Part shown: positions 43,547 to 52,813 of the stretch, in pieces
Numbering within the stretch: the stretch's first letter is position 1
Layout: each line of letters starts with the position of its first letter
DNA from: Methylomonas rhizoryzae
Lineage (GTDB): Bacteria > Pseudomonadota > Gammaproteobacteria > Methylococcales > Methylomonadaceae
DNA length: 64,000 nt
Assembly (NCBI RefSeq): GCF_008632455.1
Contig: NZ_CP043929.1
Coordinates: forward strand, 3,038,001 to 3,102,000
Direction of reading: 5' to 3'
The notes under the pieces: model-generated
Databases searched by the model: none
The model's input: only the letters and a program-made list of their open reading frames with translations
What the model was told of the DNA's origin: nothing
Program-made: the position numbers and the translations under genes

Positions 43547-45307
43547 ATGATGAATATCCGTGCGAACGATCTTGTTTTTGGGGATGATAATCGCGTAATC
43601 ATAATTAACGGAGCGAAAGATTTTGTGCGACTGACCGAACCGGACAATCCAGTGCAAATATACTTTCTTGGAACGCTGTTAGGAGACGATCCCAAGAAGC
43701 TTCAAGCACAAAGTAACTACGGCGCTCTGTTTGGCCGTTTTGTCACGCTTATCCATGATACGCATAACCAAAGCTTGAACGTCATCCCAGACCGCTTCGG
43801 CTCAATACCTTTCTATTATCACGTTTCAGCCAAAAACATCGTGTTCTCTCGCCGACTCTCCAGTTTTACGGAGCGTGATTTGACGAATAAAGTGAATGAA
43901 TCGGCTCTAAGCGATATTCTTGCTTACAACGTACCTCTTGGAGACAAAACCTTACACGCGGGAGTCCGCACTCTGTTGGGCGGTTCTTGCCTGCAGATAG
44001 TCCTCGATTCATTGTCATTGCGAAAGCAAACGATCTGGGAACCTGCGATGCAATTACATGATGCAAACATTCCGTTGCTTGAGGTTCAAGATCAGTTGAC
44101 GAATTTGCTGCTGGAAGGTTACGAAATAGCAACCGCAGGTTATGCCAAGGTAGGCGTCACACTCTCCGGCGGCGTGGATTCTCGGCTATTACTAGCGGCA
44201 GGATTACATCTTGGCAAGGACATGGAGACTTATACCACCGGTATCATAGGAAGTCGCAGCCTGACCTATGCGAAGCAAATGGCTGAATTATGCGGCGTGG
44301 CTAATTTCGCTTATCCGCTTGGTGCCGAATTCCTCGCATCCTATGGCAATATCGTTCAGGAGAATATCGATCTCACCCAAGGAATGTCCTTCAGCTCTGA
44401 GGCGGAAGCCAGCTGGCTGTGCAACCACGTACCTTCCGATAGAGTGATGGTACACGGTGCCTTTGCCGAGCTCTACAAAATTGGTTACATGCACAACTAT
44501 TATTTCCAAGCCAAACTGAGCAGTCTCGATCAGCATGGGTTGGCACAAGCCCTATGGCAACGCTTCGACAGCCGCTACAACAATCGTAAACGAATCTTTG
44601 CTGAGCAGCTGAGGGACAGGCTGGGTGAACAAGCGCGTATAAACCTTGCAAGCACATTGAATGCATACCCGGCGGATATTAAAGTATCCGGCTGGCTACA
44701 GCAGCTTTATATTAACGAATTCTTGAGCAAAGTATCCAGTTGCTCCGCCAATATCTGGAATGAGCACGTACCGACATTCTTCCCGTTCAGTTATCCTCCT
44801 TTTGTCGATTTACTTCTATCAGTTCGACCTAAGGATAAGGTCGGCTTGCGCTTCCCCGGCTATTTTTTGCAGCGGATTAACGGCAAGCTCGCTAACTTTC
44901 CGGATGCCAATACGGGAGCGCAAATAGGTGCTTCAAAAGTGTTGGTAGAACTAATCCACATCCGCGACGGGGTGTCCCGCCGCCTATTCGGAAATACAGC
45001 GCGCTACGACCATATGGATCTCGTCACTTGGTTGCAACGCATGACGCCACCGGTAACGAACAGGATTGCCGATCTGCTGGATGACGATATTTATGATCAA
45101 CAAGAAGTCCGCACTTTGGGCAGCACGATATCCAACCAAGGAGAAGCTGATTCATTGTTGCTTCTTATGATGTTCGGCATGTGGTTAAAGGGGCAGCGCT
45201 CCGGCGCGGCTTCAATGGTAGCTGCCAGATCCGAAGGAAATTTGGGCCTGGAGGAGGTGGTAGAACCCATAACCACATTAGCCCAGCTTACCGGCGTACA
45301 GGCTTGA
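43547..45307 (+). CDS. Asparagine synthase-like amidotransferase lacking the N-terminal cysteine
   Basis: 586-residue protein with the two-domain plan of AsnB. The N-terminal part (about 30-115) keeps the Ntn-type GATase framework (NVIPDRFGSIPFYYH) but has no Cys at position 2, so it should not hydrolyse glutamine. The synthetase domain has the ATP pyrophosphatase loop TLSGGVDSRLLLAAG (about 205). Such proteins often modify sugars, lipids or peptides in biosynthetic clusters. The start has GAGG 6 nt upstream. It sits among EPS-type genes. Confidence 0.8.
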   Translation: MMNIRANDLVFGDDNRVIIINGAKDFVRLTEPDNPVQIYFLGTLLGDDPKKLQAQSNYGALFGRFVTLIHDTHNQSLNVIPDRFGSIPFYYHVSAKNIVFSRRLSSFTERDLTNKVNESALSDILAYNVPLGDKTLHAGVRTLLGGSCLQIVLDSLSLRKQTIWEPAMQLHDANIPLLEVQDQLTNLLLEGYEIATAGYAKVGVTLSGGVDSRLLLAAGLHLGKDMETYTTGIIGSRSLTYAKQMAELCGVANFAYPLGAEFLASYGNIVQENIDLTQGMSFSSEAEASWLCNHVPSDRVMVHGAFAELYKIGYMHNYYFQAKLSSLDQHGLAQALWQRFDSRYNNRKRIFAEQLRDRLGEQARINLASTLNAYPADIKVSGWLQQLYINEFLSKVSSCSANIWNEHVPTFFPFSYPPFVDLLLSVRPKDKVGLRFPGYFLQRINGKLANFPDANTGAQIGASKVLVELIHIRDGVSRRLFGNTARYDHMDLVTWLQRMTPPVTNRIADLLDDDIYDQQEVRTLGSTISNQGEADSLLLLMMFGMWLKGQRSGAASMVAARSEGNLGLEEVVEPITTLAQLTGVQA

Positions 45308-45445
45308 GCAAATCTGTTGCTTGGGATTTGCAAGCAACACATCGCTGATTTAATCGCTCAACTAACCGCTAGTTCATTATTCTTTAACAGCTTAGGGACT
45401 TAGGGGGAGTTGTCTTAAAAAAGAAGCAGGGTTATATCAGAACCA

Positions 45446-45483
45446 CCGACGAGTTTTCGCACATCGCTACGAAAACTCGTCGG
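45446..45483. terminator. Strong bidirectional hairpin between convergent genes
   Basis: A perfect 14-bp stem CCGACGAGTTTTCG/CGAAAACTCGTCGG with a 10-nt loop lies between the asparagine-synthase-like gene and the PEP-CTERM gene, which converge here. Stem length and position support a terminator for both strands. Confidence 0.75.
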
Positions 45484-45493
45484 GGAGCGATCG

Positions 45494-46075
45494 CTATCTA
45501 AAACCCGTAACGGGACGCCGACGCCGTACAGAGGCAGCTAGCGTGCCTAAGATCAACAATGCCAACACGCCCGGTTCGGGAACAGGAAAGATAACGCTGT
45601 TGTTAGCGCCTTTGACATCGTTACCTACTCCCCAGAGGAAATTTAGCGAAGTATTCGCGTCCTGCAACGCAGTAAAATGCAGCGTCGCCAATGTCATTGA
45701 ACCTGCGGCTGGCGCTTGTAGAGCGAACAAATCGCTATCGGATAATAGCGAGACCGCAGCGATGTCCGCAAGTCCACCGCTATTGTCGAGAAACGCGGAT
45801 TCCAAAACCTCGAAAGATAACGCGTCTCCCAGCCATGTGCCGAAGTCAACGCCGATAGCCTGCAAAACGCTGGCATCGAACACAATATCCAAATCATAAG
45901 CCGATACAATTTCGCCCGACAGGCCGGAAATCATGACATCTATGTCAAGTGCGTCGCCAGTGCTTACGGAATAGGGTGACGAGGGATTCAAGTCGAGCGC
46001 AACCTCAGCCTCGGCAGTCAGCCATGTAAGGCTTAGGCATAACGACAGGATGACAGCAGAATAAATGTTTTTCAT
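45494..46075 (-). CDS. Cohesin-like protein with PEP-CTERM sorting signal
   Basis: 193-residue exported protein. It has a signal peptide to about residue 23, then a cohesin-like domain (about 25-160): VSTGDALDIDVMISGL, AYDLDIVFDASVLQAIGV and MTLATLHFTALQD fit the cohesin strand order. The C-terminus from residue 165 is a classic PEP-CTERM: VPEPG, a hydrophobic span (VLALLILGTLAASV) and RRRR. It is expected to be processed by an exosortase. AGGTG lies 5 nt before the ATG. It lies 39 nt behind the dockerin protein gene on the same strand. Confidence 0.88.
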   Translation of the reverse strand: MKNIYSAVILSLCLSLTWLTAEAEVALDLNPSSPYSVSTGDALDIDVMISGLSGEIVSAYDLDIVFDASVLQAIGVDFGTWLGDALSFEVLESAFLDNSGGLADIAAVSLLSDSDLFALQAPAAGSMTLATLHFTALQDANTSLNFLWGVGNDVKGANNSVIFPVPEPGVLALLILGTLAASVRRRRPVTGFR

Positions 46076-46114
46076 AACACACCTAAATAAATACGGTTAA
46101 AGGAAAGCTCAGAT

Positions 46115-47623
46115 CTATAACGGAGCGCATTTGCTCAATGTGCATTGCAATACACACTGCCGGCTGTCGTTCACGGTAATCAGACCGTCGCCATCAGCAT
46201 CGCGCGGATCGTCGGTTCCGCTGGGTATTCTGGTTCCGCGCGCTGCAAAGATGGCGGAAATATCGTTGCGATCTACATCGCCGTCACCGTCGACATCGCA
46301 CACCGTTGTCCCGCCTACCGTCGTTATTTCGGTGCGCGTAGTAGGCGGCGTTTGATCGCTGTCAATCGTCGCACTGTTAAGTAGTGTCGAACCGGCCCCG
46401 GCGGTTACTTCCACCACCAGATTGCGGCAAACTTGTGCGGCTCCGCCTGCGACAGTGCCTTCCAGCCACGTCACTTTGTCTACGCCGTTAAAACTGCCCG
46501 TCCCGGATGCCGATACAAAGCTGGTTCCTGCAGGCAGGGTATCGACAATGTTGACATTGTTGACTGGATTTGGATTGCTGGCATTGTTGTAGCACAGGGT
46601 ATAAGCCAGATCGTTTCCGGTCGCAACGGGATCCGGACTATCGGTTTTGGAGAAATTTAACGGGTTGAAGGAAATGTCTTCGCGCGGTATGGCGATACCG
46701 GTGGGATCGCCCAAATCGCCAATATCGTTCTTCAATACGGTTAGGGCGGAGCTAAATACAATTACAGTGTCGGTACCGCCAAAACCTTGATTTCCCGTAG
46801 TTGTGTAGACATTCCCGGTATTTTCGTCCACCGCAACACCAATGACATTATCCCCGGAAGCCGCGCCCGGAAGTGTATAGGCACTGAGGGTGTTGGTACT
46901 GAGGTCATATTTCACGAGTTTGCCGCGGCTACCGTACGGCCCATAGGCATTTCCCGTGTACAAAATATTGCGTACAGAATCGATGGCGACACCCATTGCC
47001 GTCTGACCTTCCGCAGCCAAATCGACAGTTCCGGCTACCGCAATCGGCGTCGTTGCAAAGCTGTTGGTATCGTAATAGCGCACGGTGGTACTATCCCGAT
47101 CACCGATGTATAAACGGCCGCGGCTTTCGTCCAACGCAATGCCGTTGGCCCTCGATACGCCCGTCAATGTTTTAAAAGCACCGCCGTCTAATGTGAGTGT
47201 GTTGGTAGCCGAGTTCCAGGAATACACATATAAATGATTGGTTTCCCGGTCGACGGTATAGACCTTGTTTTTACCCTGATCGACTACGATGCCGGCTAAA
47301 TTTGAGGCACCTGGCGCAGAAGTAAAACCTAAATCGGCAAAGTTGGTCGCGTCTATAAGTTGAATGACGTTGCTGACTTCGTAGGTAACGAATAGCTTCG
47401 CATGGGTGGTATCGATGCCCAAACCGACAGCACCGCCGGCGCGGCCTGGAATCGTGGTTTGGGATTGAAACACCAGATAATTGGTGGCTCCTTGGATATC
47501 GTAAGTTCTGATAGGAGTTGGATTTGCATTGATATTTGCAATGACATACAACGACTTGGCACTTGCGGCCCCTGTCAAAAGCAAACCTGCTGCCAGCGCA
47601 GCGATAGAGGTTGTCTTTTTCAT
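46115..47623 (-). CDS. Secreted beta-propeller/DUF11 protein with C-terminal dockerin
   Basis: 502-residue exported protein with a signal peptide ending AASA near residue 23. Residues about 25-315 form an NHL/YVTN-like propeller (repeats such as VGLGIDTTHAKLFVTYE and GIALDESRGRLYIGD). Residues about 320-435 form a DUF11-like domain (DTLPAGTSFVSASG). Residues 440-502 carry a type I dockerin-like pair of calcium loops (CDVDGDGDVDRNDISAIF and DADGDGLITVNDSRQCV). The chosen ATG has GGGAG 7 nt upstream; one five codons earlier is less well placed. The next gene encodes a cohesin-like PEP-CTERM protein. Confidence 0.84.
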   Translation of the reverse strand: MKKTTSIAALAAGLLLTGAASAKSLYVIANINANPTPIRTYDIQGATNYLVFQSQTTIPGRAGGAVGLGIDTTHAKLFVTYEVSNVIQLIDATNFADLGFTSAPGASNLAGIVVDQGKNKVYTVDRETNHLYVYSWNSATNTLTLDGGAFKTLTGVSRANGIALDESRGRLYIGDRDSTTVRYYDTNSFATTPIAVAGTVDLAAEGQTAMGVAIDSVRNILYTGNAYGPYGSRGKLVKYDLSTNTLSAYTLPGAASGDNVIGVAVDENTGNVYTTTGNQGFGGTDTVIVFSSALTVLKNDIGDLGDPTGIAIPREDISFNPLNFSKTDSPDPVATGNDLAYTLCYNNASNPNPVNNVNIVDTLPAGTSFVSASGTGSFNGVDKVTWLEGTVAGGAAQVCRNLVVEVTAGAGSTLLNSATIDSDQTPPTTRTEITTVGGTTVCDVDGDGDVDRNDISAIFAARGTRIPSGTDDPRDADGDGLITVNDSRQCVLQCTLSKCAPL

Positions 47624-47817
47624 AGTTTTCTCCCGCATCTCGAATGGATTGAATTCCCTAACGTAAAGGCAAGACCATTTAAACGGTCAAGCCAAACGCT
47701 TTCAATTCGAGGAAATACCTAAGTAAAAACACGTAAATGTAAGTATTGACGGGACGAGCTTCGGTTAATTTGACTTGCACAGGGCATTTGTAAAAAGGCG
47801 CTGAGATTCAAGGCGTA

Positions 47818-50800
47818 TCAATGCAAGCCATTGGACAGATGCGATTCGATCAAGTGCAACAACTTTTCAGGATTCAATGGTTTATAGAAAACTTTACAGT
47901 TCGTAAGCGATTTGCAGAACCCTTGTCCTTTCGTTAATGCAGTATTGCCGGTAATGACTAACGCGTACACGTTTGCGCCGACTGCCGCGCGGATGCGGTT
48001 GACGGTCTCAATGCCATCCAAACCGGGCAATTGATAGTCACTAACAATAATGTTGGGCCTTAGTCCGTCTGCTATAGCAACTAGGGCAGACTCGCCGCTC
48101 TGACAGAAATAGCCGCCGATTCCGTGGGCATCGAACAGCATTTTTACCGCTTTGCAGATGGCCGGATCGTCATCGATAAACAGTACTTTCGCAGAGTAAT
48201 TTTTTTTAATTGCCGGCTCTATCGGTTTATTTGTAGCCAACTGCCGTGGGGCCATGCCCAACGGCACCGTGACCGAAAACACCGAGCCTTTGCCGGGCAT
48301 CGATTCTACGGCCAACGGTAGACCGAGGATGTCTGCGATATATTTGACGATCGCTAAACCCAAGCCTAAACCTTTATCACCATTTGGCTCGTTGGTGTTG
48401 ATTTGGTAGTAAGGTTCGAAAATATGTAGCAATTCACCGTGGAGCATCCCTATTCCGGTATCTTCCACAGCAACGCGTGCAACGTTTTCGTCGCAGGAGC
48501 AGGAAACGGTTATCTGTCCTCGCTCGGTATACTTGATAGCGTTAGCTACAAAATTGCCGATGATGCGTTCGAGCAATGCCGGATCGGTATGTACGACACA
48601 ATTGTTTTGTTGATATTCAAGATCCAAACCTTTGGCGAGCGCCAGCGGAATGGTGCTGGCAGCCATATGATCGAATAGATCGCCCAGCAAGACATCCCGC
48701 TTGCTGGGCACGATAGTGCCGTTTTCCAATCGCGAGATGTCGAGCAACGCATCCAGAATGTTTCCCATCATAGTCAGCGATTCGCGCAGGTCGTCGCAAA
48801 TATGCTTACAATCCGTTGACTCCAGAAGCTTGGCCAATATAGAGAGGTACAAACCGGCCGATTGTAGCGGTTGACGCAAATCGTGGCTGGCGGCATTCAA
48901 AAACCGGCTCTTGAAGGCATTGGTTTTTTCAGCGGCAATCCGTGCCTCGTCAAGTTCCTGTGTCCGGGTTTTCACAGCGGACTCGAGATGTTTTTGACTG
49001 TCACGCAATTCGGCTTGACTGAGTTTCAGTTGGGTAATATCCGAGACAACCGTCAGTACAGTCTCTTGCTCGCCGTTTTGTTTGTGCAGTATCGATACGT
49101 ATTGGTTAACCCAATGCTCGGCGCCGGATTTACATACATAGCGGGCTTCGATTTGGAAAAACGGCACTTTGCTCGCTCTCAATTGCTGTAGGTTATGCCG
49201 GTATGCCTCGATGTCGGCGGGATAGACGACTTTATCCAGCGGCATCCATTTGAGTTCTTCGCGACTGTATCCCACTAAATTGCAGTAAGCGGCGTTGCAA
49301 TCCAGCAGATTTCCGCTCCGGTCTCTCACGGAGATTCCTACCAGGGCATTGTCGAAAACGCTACGAAAATGCTCTTCGCTCCGGCGCAGTCGGGTTTCGA
49401 CCTGACAGCGCTTGATAAAATTGGCCGCCTGTTGTGCATAGATGTCCAGCATGTTGGTTTCGAACGCGTCCAAAACCCGCGGCGTTCTGAAATGGGTGGA
49501 GATCTCGCCGATTGGCTGACCGTCGGGGGACAGTATCGGGGTGCTTTGCACTGCCCGAAAGCCGGCTTGCCGAGCGACGTCCCGAAACGGCGCAAAAAGC
49601 GGATCCTGTTCAACGTCTACGATCATCTGCCGGTGACCGGTACGTAATGCCAGCCCGCAAACCGTCGGCTCCACCGCCGAAACCCTGTGAAAACAGTCCA
49701 GGAAATCCTGACCAAAGCCCTGCTGGGCAACGATCCTTAAATTGCCCTCGCCGCTCACCAATTGGATATTGCCCAGGTCGGTCTGCAACATGCTCATAGT
49801 CGCCGTCAGCATTTCCTGGAGTCCATCTTCCAGATTATGGGTTTGCCAAAGTCGAAAACAAGCGGCATTGAGGAGTTCCAATGCTTCTTCGTCCCGTTTC
49901 AGATCGTGAATATCGGTACAAATACCCAGCCATTCACCGGCATCGTCCGGGTCTCGATTGAGCATGACGCCGCGAATTTGCCACCAGCGGTAGTTATTTT
50001 CGCTGTTGAGCAGTCGGCATTCGACGCTAAAAGAACCTTGCTGGCGAATGGCATGCTGCCAGGTCTGCATCACACGTTGGTGTTCGCTGGGGTGAATAGG
50101 CGCAAACCATTCTCTGTTCGACTCCGGAGCAGCCGAACTGCCCAGATAAGCCTGCCATTGCGCATTGGCATATCGGATTACGCCATCGCTATCCGAAATC
50201 CACGCCATCTGCGGCATGGATTCGATCAGGCTGCGGAACAGGCTTTCACTGATCGCCAATTTCCGGTAGCTCTGTTGCAAGTCCAACTCGATACGTTTGA
50301 GCTGAGTGATGTCGATGACGATTACCATTAGGTACATCGTATCCCCAGGTAAGGTGGAGCCGAATTTTCGCACCCAGACCGTGTGCCCGGCCTTGTTGAT
50401 ATAACGGTTTTCGACGACGAACGAAGCGATTTCGCCTTCTATCAGTTGCCGGACCTTGGCCAGATTGGCTTCGAAGTCGTCGGGATGAATCAAACTCTGG
50501 AACTCAAGGCGTTGCAGTTCCTGTAACGAATAGCCGGTTATCGCACAGTACGCCCTATTGCAGTACTGAAAATTCCCGGCCAAATTAGTGATGGCGATAC
50601 CGATGACGGAGTTATCGAAAAATTTACGAAGATGGTCCTCGCTATTGCGCAGTTTATTTTCGACTTCCATGCGCGCCGAAATGACTTCGGAGAATAAAAT
50701 CGCTCCGCCGATACTGCCATCGTTGGCATACCACGGGCACATTTCCCATTTTATCCAATCCGTCCTTCCGTCGGCGCGAACAATACTGTCTTCGTCCGCG

Positions 50801-51417
50801 CGCAGGATTTCGCCGGTCAGACAGCGGCGGTGGATGTCGCGCCAGCGTTCGGAGATTTCCGGAAACACCTCGTAACAACTTAAGCCAATGATGTCGCGGT
50901 CTTCCAGCCCGTAATCCATCAAAAAACGCCGGCTGACCGTCATATAGCGCATGTCGCGGTCGAACATGGCGATAGCCGATGGCGCATGTTGCATAAATAG
51001 CTTGAAGCGCTCGTCGTTGATCAACGCTTGTTCGGCCTTCTTCAAATGACTGATATCCCGGATCGAGCAGAGAATCATCGTTTTCTGATCGACTTGCACC
51101 GGACTCAGGCCGATTTCAACCGGAAATTCGCGACCGTCTTTATGCAGTGCCCACAGCGTTAGGCCGCTGCCCATCCGCCTGACCGTCGGTTCGGCCAAGT
51201 AATTTTGCCGCTTGAGCCGGTGCACGTCGCGAAAGCGTTCCGGTAACAACCTGTCGATATCCAGCGTTTGCAGTTCGGCCGGGCTGTAACCGAAAACGGT
51301 TTCAACTTCGATATTTGCGAATAGAACTTTATGATGTTCGTCGATCAATAGCGTCGCATCCGGCAACGCATCGAGAAAATTTTGGAATGGGGTTAGCTGT
51401 GAAATAGGCTGTGTCAT
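47818..51417 (-). CDS. Hybrid sensor histidine kinase (five PAS, GAF, HisKA, HATPase, REC)
   Basis: 1199-residue cytoplasmic kinase without clear membrane spans. In order: PAS (about 15-125), PAS (about 130-245), PAS (about 250-370), PAS (about 380-490), GAF (about 510-665), PAS (about 670-795). HisKA follows with phospho-acceptor His845 in AASHDLRQPLQSAG, then an HATPase with GLGLGLAIVKYIAD. The receiver domain has Asp1127 in VSDYQLPG. The soluble multi-PAS plan suggests redox, oxygen or small-ligand sensing. It follows the response regulator gene by 56 nt on the same strand, so the pair is probably one system. An AGGAGG lies 13 nt upstream of the ATG; a GTG three codons earlier is an alternative. 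Confidence 0.92.
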   Translation of the reverse strand: MTQPISQLTPFQNFLDALPDATLLIDEHHKVLFANIEVETVFGYSPAELQTLDIDRLLPERFRDVHRLKRQNYLAEPTVRRMGSGLTLWALHKDGREFPVEIGLSPVQVDQKTMILCSIRDISHLKKAEQALINDERFKLFMQHAPSAIAMFDRDMRYMTVSRRFLMDYGLEDRDIIGLSCYEVFPEISERWRDIHRRCLTGEILRADEDSIVRADGRTDWIKWEMCPWYANDGSIGGAILFSEVISARMEVENKLRNSEDHLRKFFDNSVIGIAITNLAGNFQYCNRAYCAITGYSLQELQRLEFQSLIHPDDFEANLAKVRQLIEGEIASFVVENRYINKAGHTVWVRKFGSTLPGDTMYLMVIVIDITQLKRIELDLQQSYRKLAISESLFRSLIESMPQMAWISDSDGVIRYANAQWQAYLGSSAAPESNREWFAPIHPSEHQRVMQTWQHAIRQQGSFSVECRLLNSENNYRWWQIRGVMLNRDPDDAGEWLGICTDIHDLKRDEEALELLNAACFRLWQTHNLEDGLQEMLTATMSMLQTDLGNIQLVSGEGNLRIVAQQGFGQDFLDCFHRVSAVEPTVCGLALRTGHRQMIVDVEQDPLFAPFRDVARQAGFRAVQSTPILSPDGQPIGEISTHFRTPRVLDAFETNMLDIYAQQAANFIKRCQVETRLRRSEEHFRSVFDNALVGISVRDRSGNLLDCNAAYCNLVGYSREELKWMPLDKVVYPADIEAYRHNLQQLRASKVPFFQIEARYVCKSGAEHWVNQYVSILHKQNGEQETVLTVVSDITQLKLSQAELRDSQKHLESAVKTRTQELDEARIAAEKTNAFKSRFLNAASHDLRQPLQSAGLYLSILAKLLESTDCKHICDDLRESLTMMGNILDALLDISRLENGTIVPSKRDVLLGDLFDHMAASTIPLALAKGLDLEYQQNNCVVHTDPALLERIIGNFVANAIKYTERGQITVSCSCDENVARVAVEDTGIGMLHGELLHIFEPYYQINTNEPNGDKGLGLGLAIVKYIADILGLPLAVESMPGKGSVFSVTVPLGMAPRQLATNKPIEPAIKKNYSAKVLFIDDDPAICKAVKMLFDAHGIGGYFCQSGESALVAIADGLRPNIIVSDYQLPGLDGIETVNRIRAAVGANVYALVITGNTALTKGQGFCKSLTNCKVFYKPLNPEKLLHLIESHLSNGLH

Positions 51418-51473
51418 GCGTAACACCGGCCTCCTGACGTTACCCCTTGGGGGACGAAGAAAAGCACATGCGG

Positions 51474-52121
51474 TTACGACTCCAGCCCGTCGCCGAAAAT
51501 CAGACCGCATTCCGAAGCGAGTGTGATCAAATCCAGCAATTTTGTCGAGCCGGTCTTGTGCATCAGGCTGCTTTTGTGTTTTTCCACGGTACGGTGGCTG
51601 ATATTCAAGTGCCGGGCAATTTCTTTATCGCTGGAGCCTCGTGTCGCCAGCAGCATGACTTCCCGCTCGCGCTTGGTCAAATACCGTAACCGCTGTTCAG
51701 CCTGCTGTCGACGTTCGGTAGTGGTATGCATCTGCTCGCATTTTGCCAACGCCGACTGTACGGCGGTGACGAGCTTTTCCCGGGTTACCGGCTTGACTAG
51801 ATAATCTTCGGCACCCAATTTTATTGCCTTGACGCTGGCCGGGATCTCTCCGTATCCGGTAAGAATGATGACCGGTAAGGCGATGTGCATTTTAACCAGC
51901 ACTTCCTGTAGTTCCAAACCGCTCATTCCGGGTAAATGCATGTCCACAATCGCGCAACTATGGCATTTCGGCATGCTTGACGCCAAAAAGTCTTCCGCAC
52001 TGTTGAAGGCGAGAACCGACATGCCTTCCTGTTCAAGAACTAGTGCCAAAGCTTTACGTAGTGAAGGGTCGTCATCAACAATAAATATCTTAGACAAGGT
52101 TTTAATCGTAAGCTCAGCCAT
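51474..52121 (-). CDS. FixJ/NarL-type response regulator
   Basis: 215-residue regulator. The receiver domain has acidic pocket VDDDPSLRKA, phospho-acceptor Asp60 in IVDMHLPGMSG and Lys in LVKPVTREKL (about 110). The LuxR-type HTH is at about 148-200 (LTKREREVMLLATRG, SDKEIARHLNISHRTVEKH). The output domain is DNA-binding. A perfect 18-bp palindrome lies 36 bp upstream of its start, which fits autoregulation. Phosphorylation by the hybrid kinase encoded downstream is inferred from position. Confidence 0.92.
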   Translation of the reverse strand: MAELTIKTLSKIFIVDDDPSLRKALALVLEQEGMSVLAFNSAEDFLASSMPKCHSCAIVDMHLPGMSGLELQEVLVKMHIALPVIILTGYGEIPASVKAIKLGAEDYLVKPVTREKLVTAVQSALAKCEQMHTTTERRQQAEQRLRYLTKREREVMLLATRGSSDKEIARHLNISHRTVEKHKSSLMHKTGSTKLLDLITLASECGLIFGDGLES

Positions 52122-52156
52122 CCTTAACAAAGTACCAATCGTAAAAATTGCTGTAA

Positions 52157-52174
52157 ATAGGTGTTAACACCTAT
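52157..52174. promoter_or_regulatory. Perfect 18-bp palindrome, operator candidate, copy 3
   Basis: ATAGGTGTTAACACCTAT is an exact inverted repeat 36 bp upstream of the response regulator ATG. Its size and symmetry suit a dimeric regulator such as the NarL/FixJ protein encoded next to it. Confidence 0.65.
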
Positions 52175-52254
52175 GAATATAAAACGGCATTTATAACTTA
52201 CCAATTTTTCAGTCATCGGAGAATACCGGAAGTCAAGGGGGATAACTCTATTTT

Positions 52255-52272
52255 ATAGGTGCTCGCACTTAT
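52255..52272. promoter_or_regulatory. 18-bp palindromic operator candidate, copy 4
   Basis: ATAGGTG-CTCG-CACTTAT, one mismatch from dyad symmetry in the arms, lies 98 bp from the perfect copy in the same divergent gap. Confidence 0.5.
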
Positions 52273-52813
52273 TTATTCTCAGGATTTTATCGACTTTAAT
52301 GAATACACCTGATGCTGAACCCGATTTCTAGGGTTGTACAACATTGTTTATTCGGAACAACTTAAAAAATCGATTCGCTTCCAACTCGATGGAAATCTTG
52401 CGCACCGCAGCACTGAGGAAATCCTTCTGTGCCCTTCCCTCACCTCCTGGATTGCTAGCCTAATCGCAATCGGCTCTAAAAGGTGTACAGAGTATAGGCC
52501 ACTGTTACCTCTTATTTTTCCATATCGCGCCGGGATCAATTAGGTATTGTTTTACCCGCGACATATAACTCGAGAAACAAAGATGACGGAACCGTAAAAA
52601 CACATCGATACATTAAAGGCATTAGCAATACTTCATTATATAGGTGAAAAGCGCTTTATGTAACTAATTTATAAGATGCAATTATTAAATATAACTCAAT
52701 CAAGTTAATTCAGAAAATATAGCGCATTTCTAATTAATTTTGTGATATTTAAAACCCATTAAACAGCCACGTATAAACCTTTAGGTTTTAATATATTTTT
52801 TTTGGAGGCCGGA

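Larger units (their letters stand above)
52122..52813. other. AT-rich intergenic region with regulatory palindromes
   Basis: 692 bp between divergent genes. It holds the two palindromes listed separately and an AAACC-TTTA-GGTTT hairpin near 52777, just upstream of the large fusion gene. A 63-codon minus-strand frame near 52340-52540 looks vaguely like transposase debris but is too weak to call. Confidence 0.45.

Noticed and set aside
52348..52539. 63-codon minus-strand frame resembling transposase debris
   Set aside because: Faint IS4/Tn5-like flavour only, no DDE or Y(2)R(3)E motif, not enough to call.
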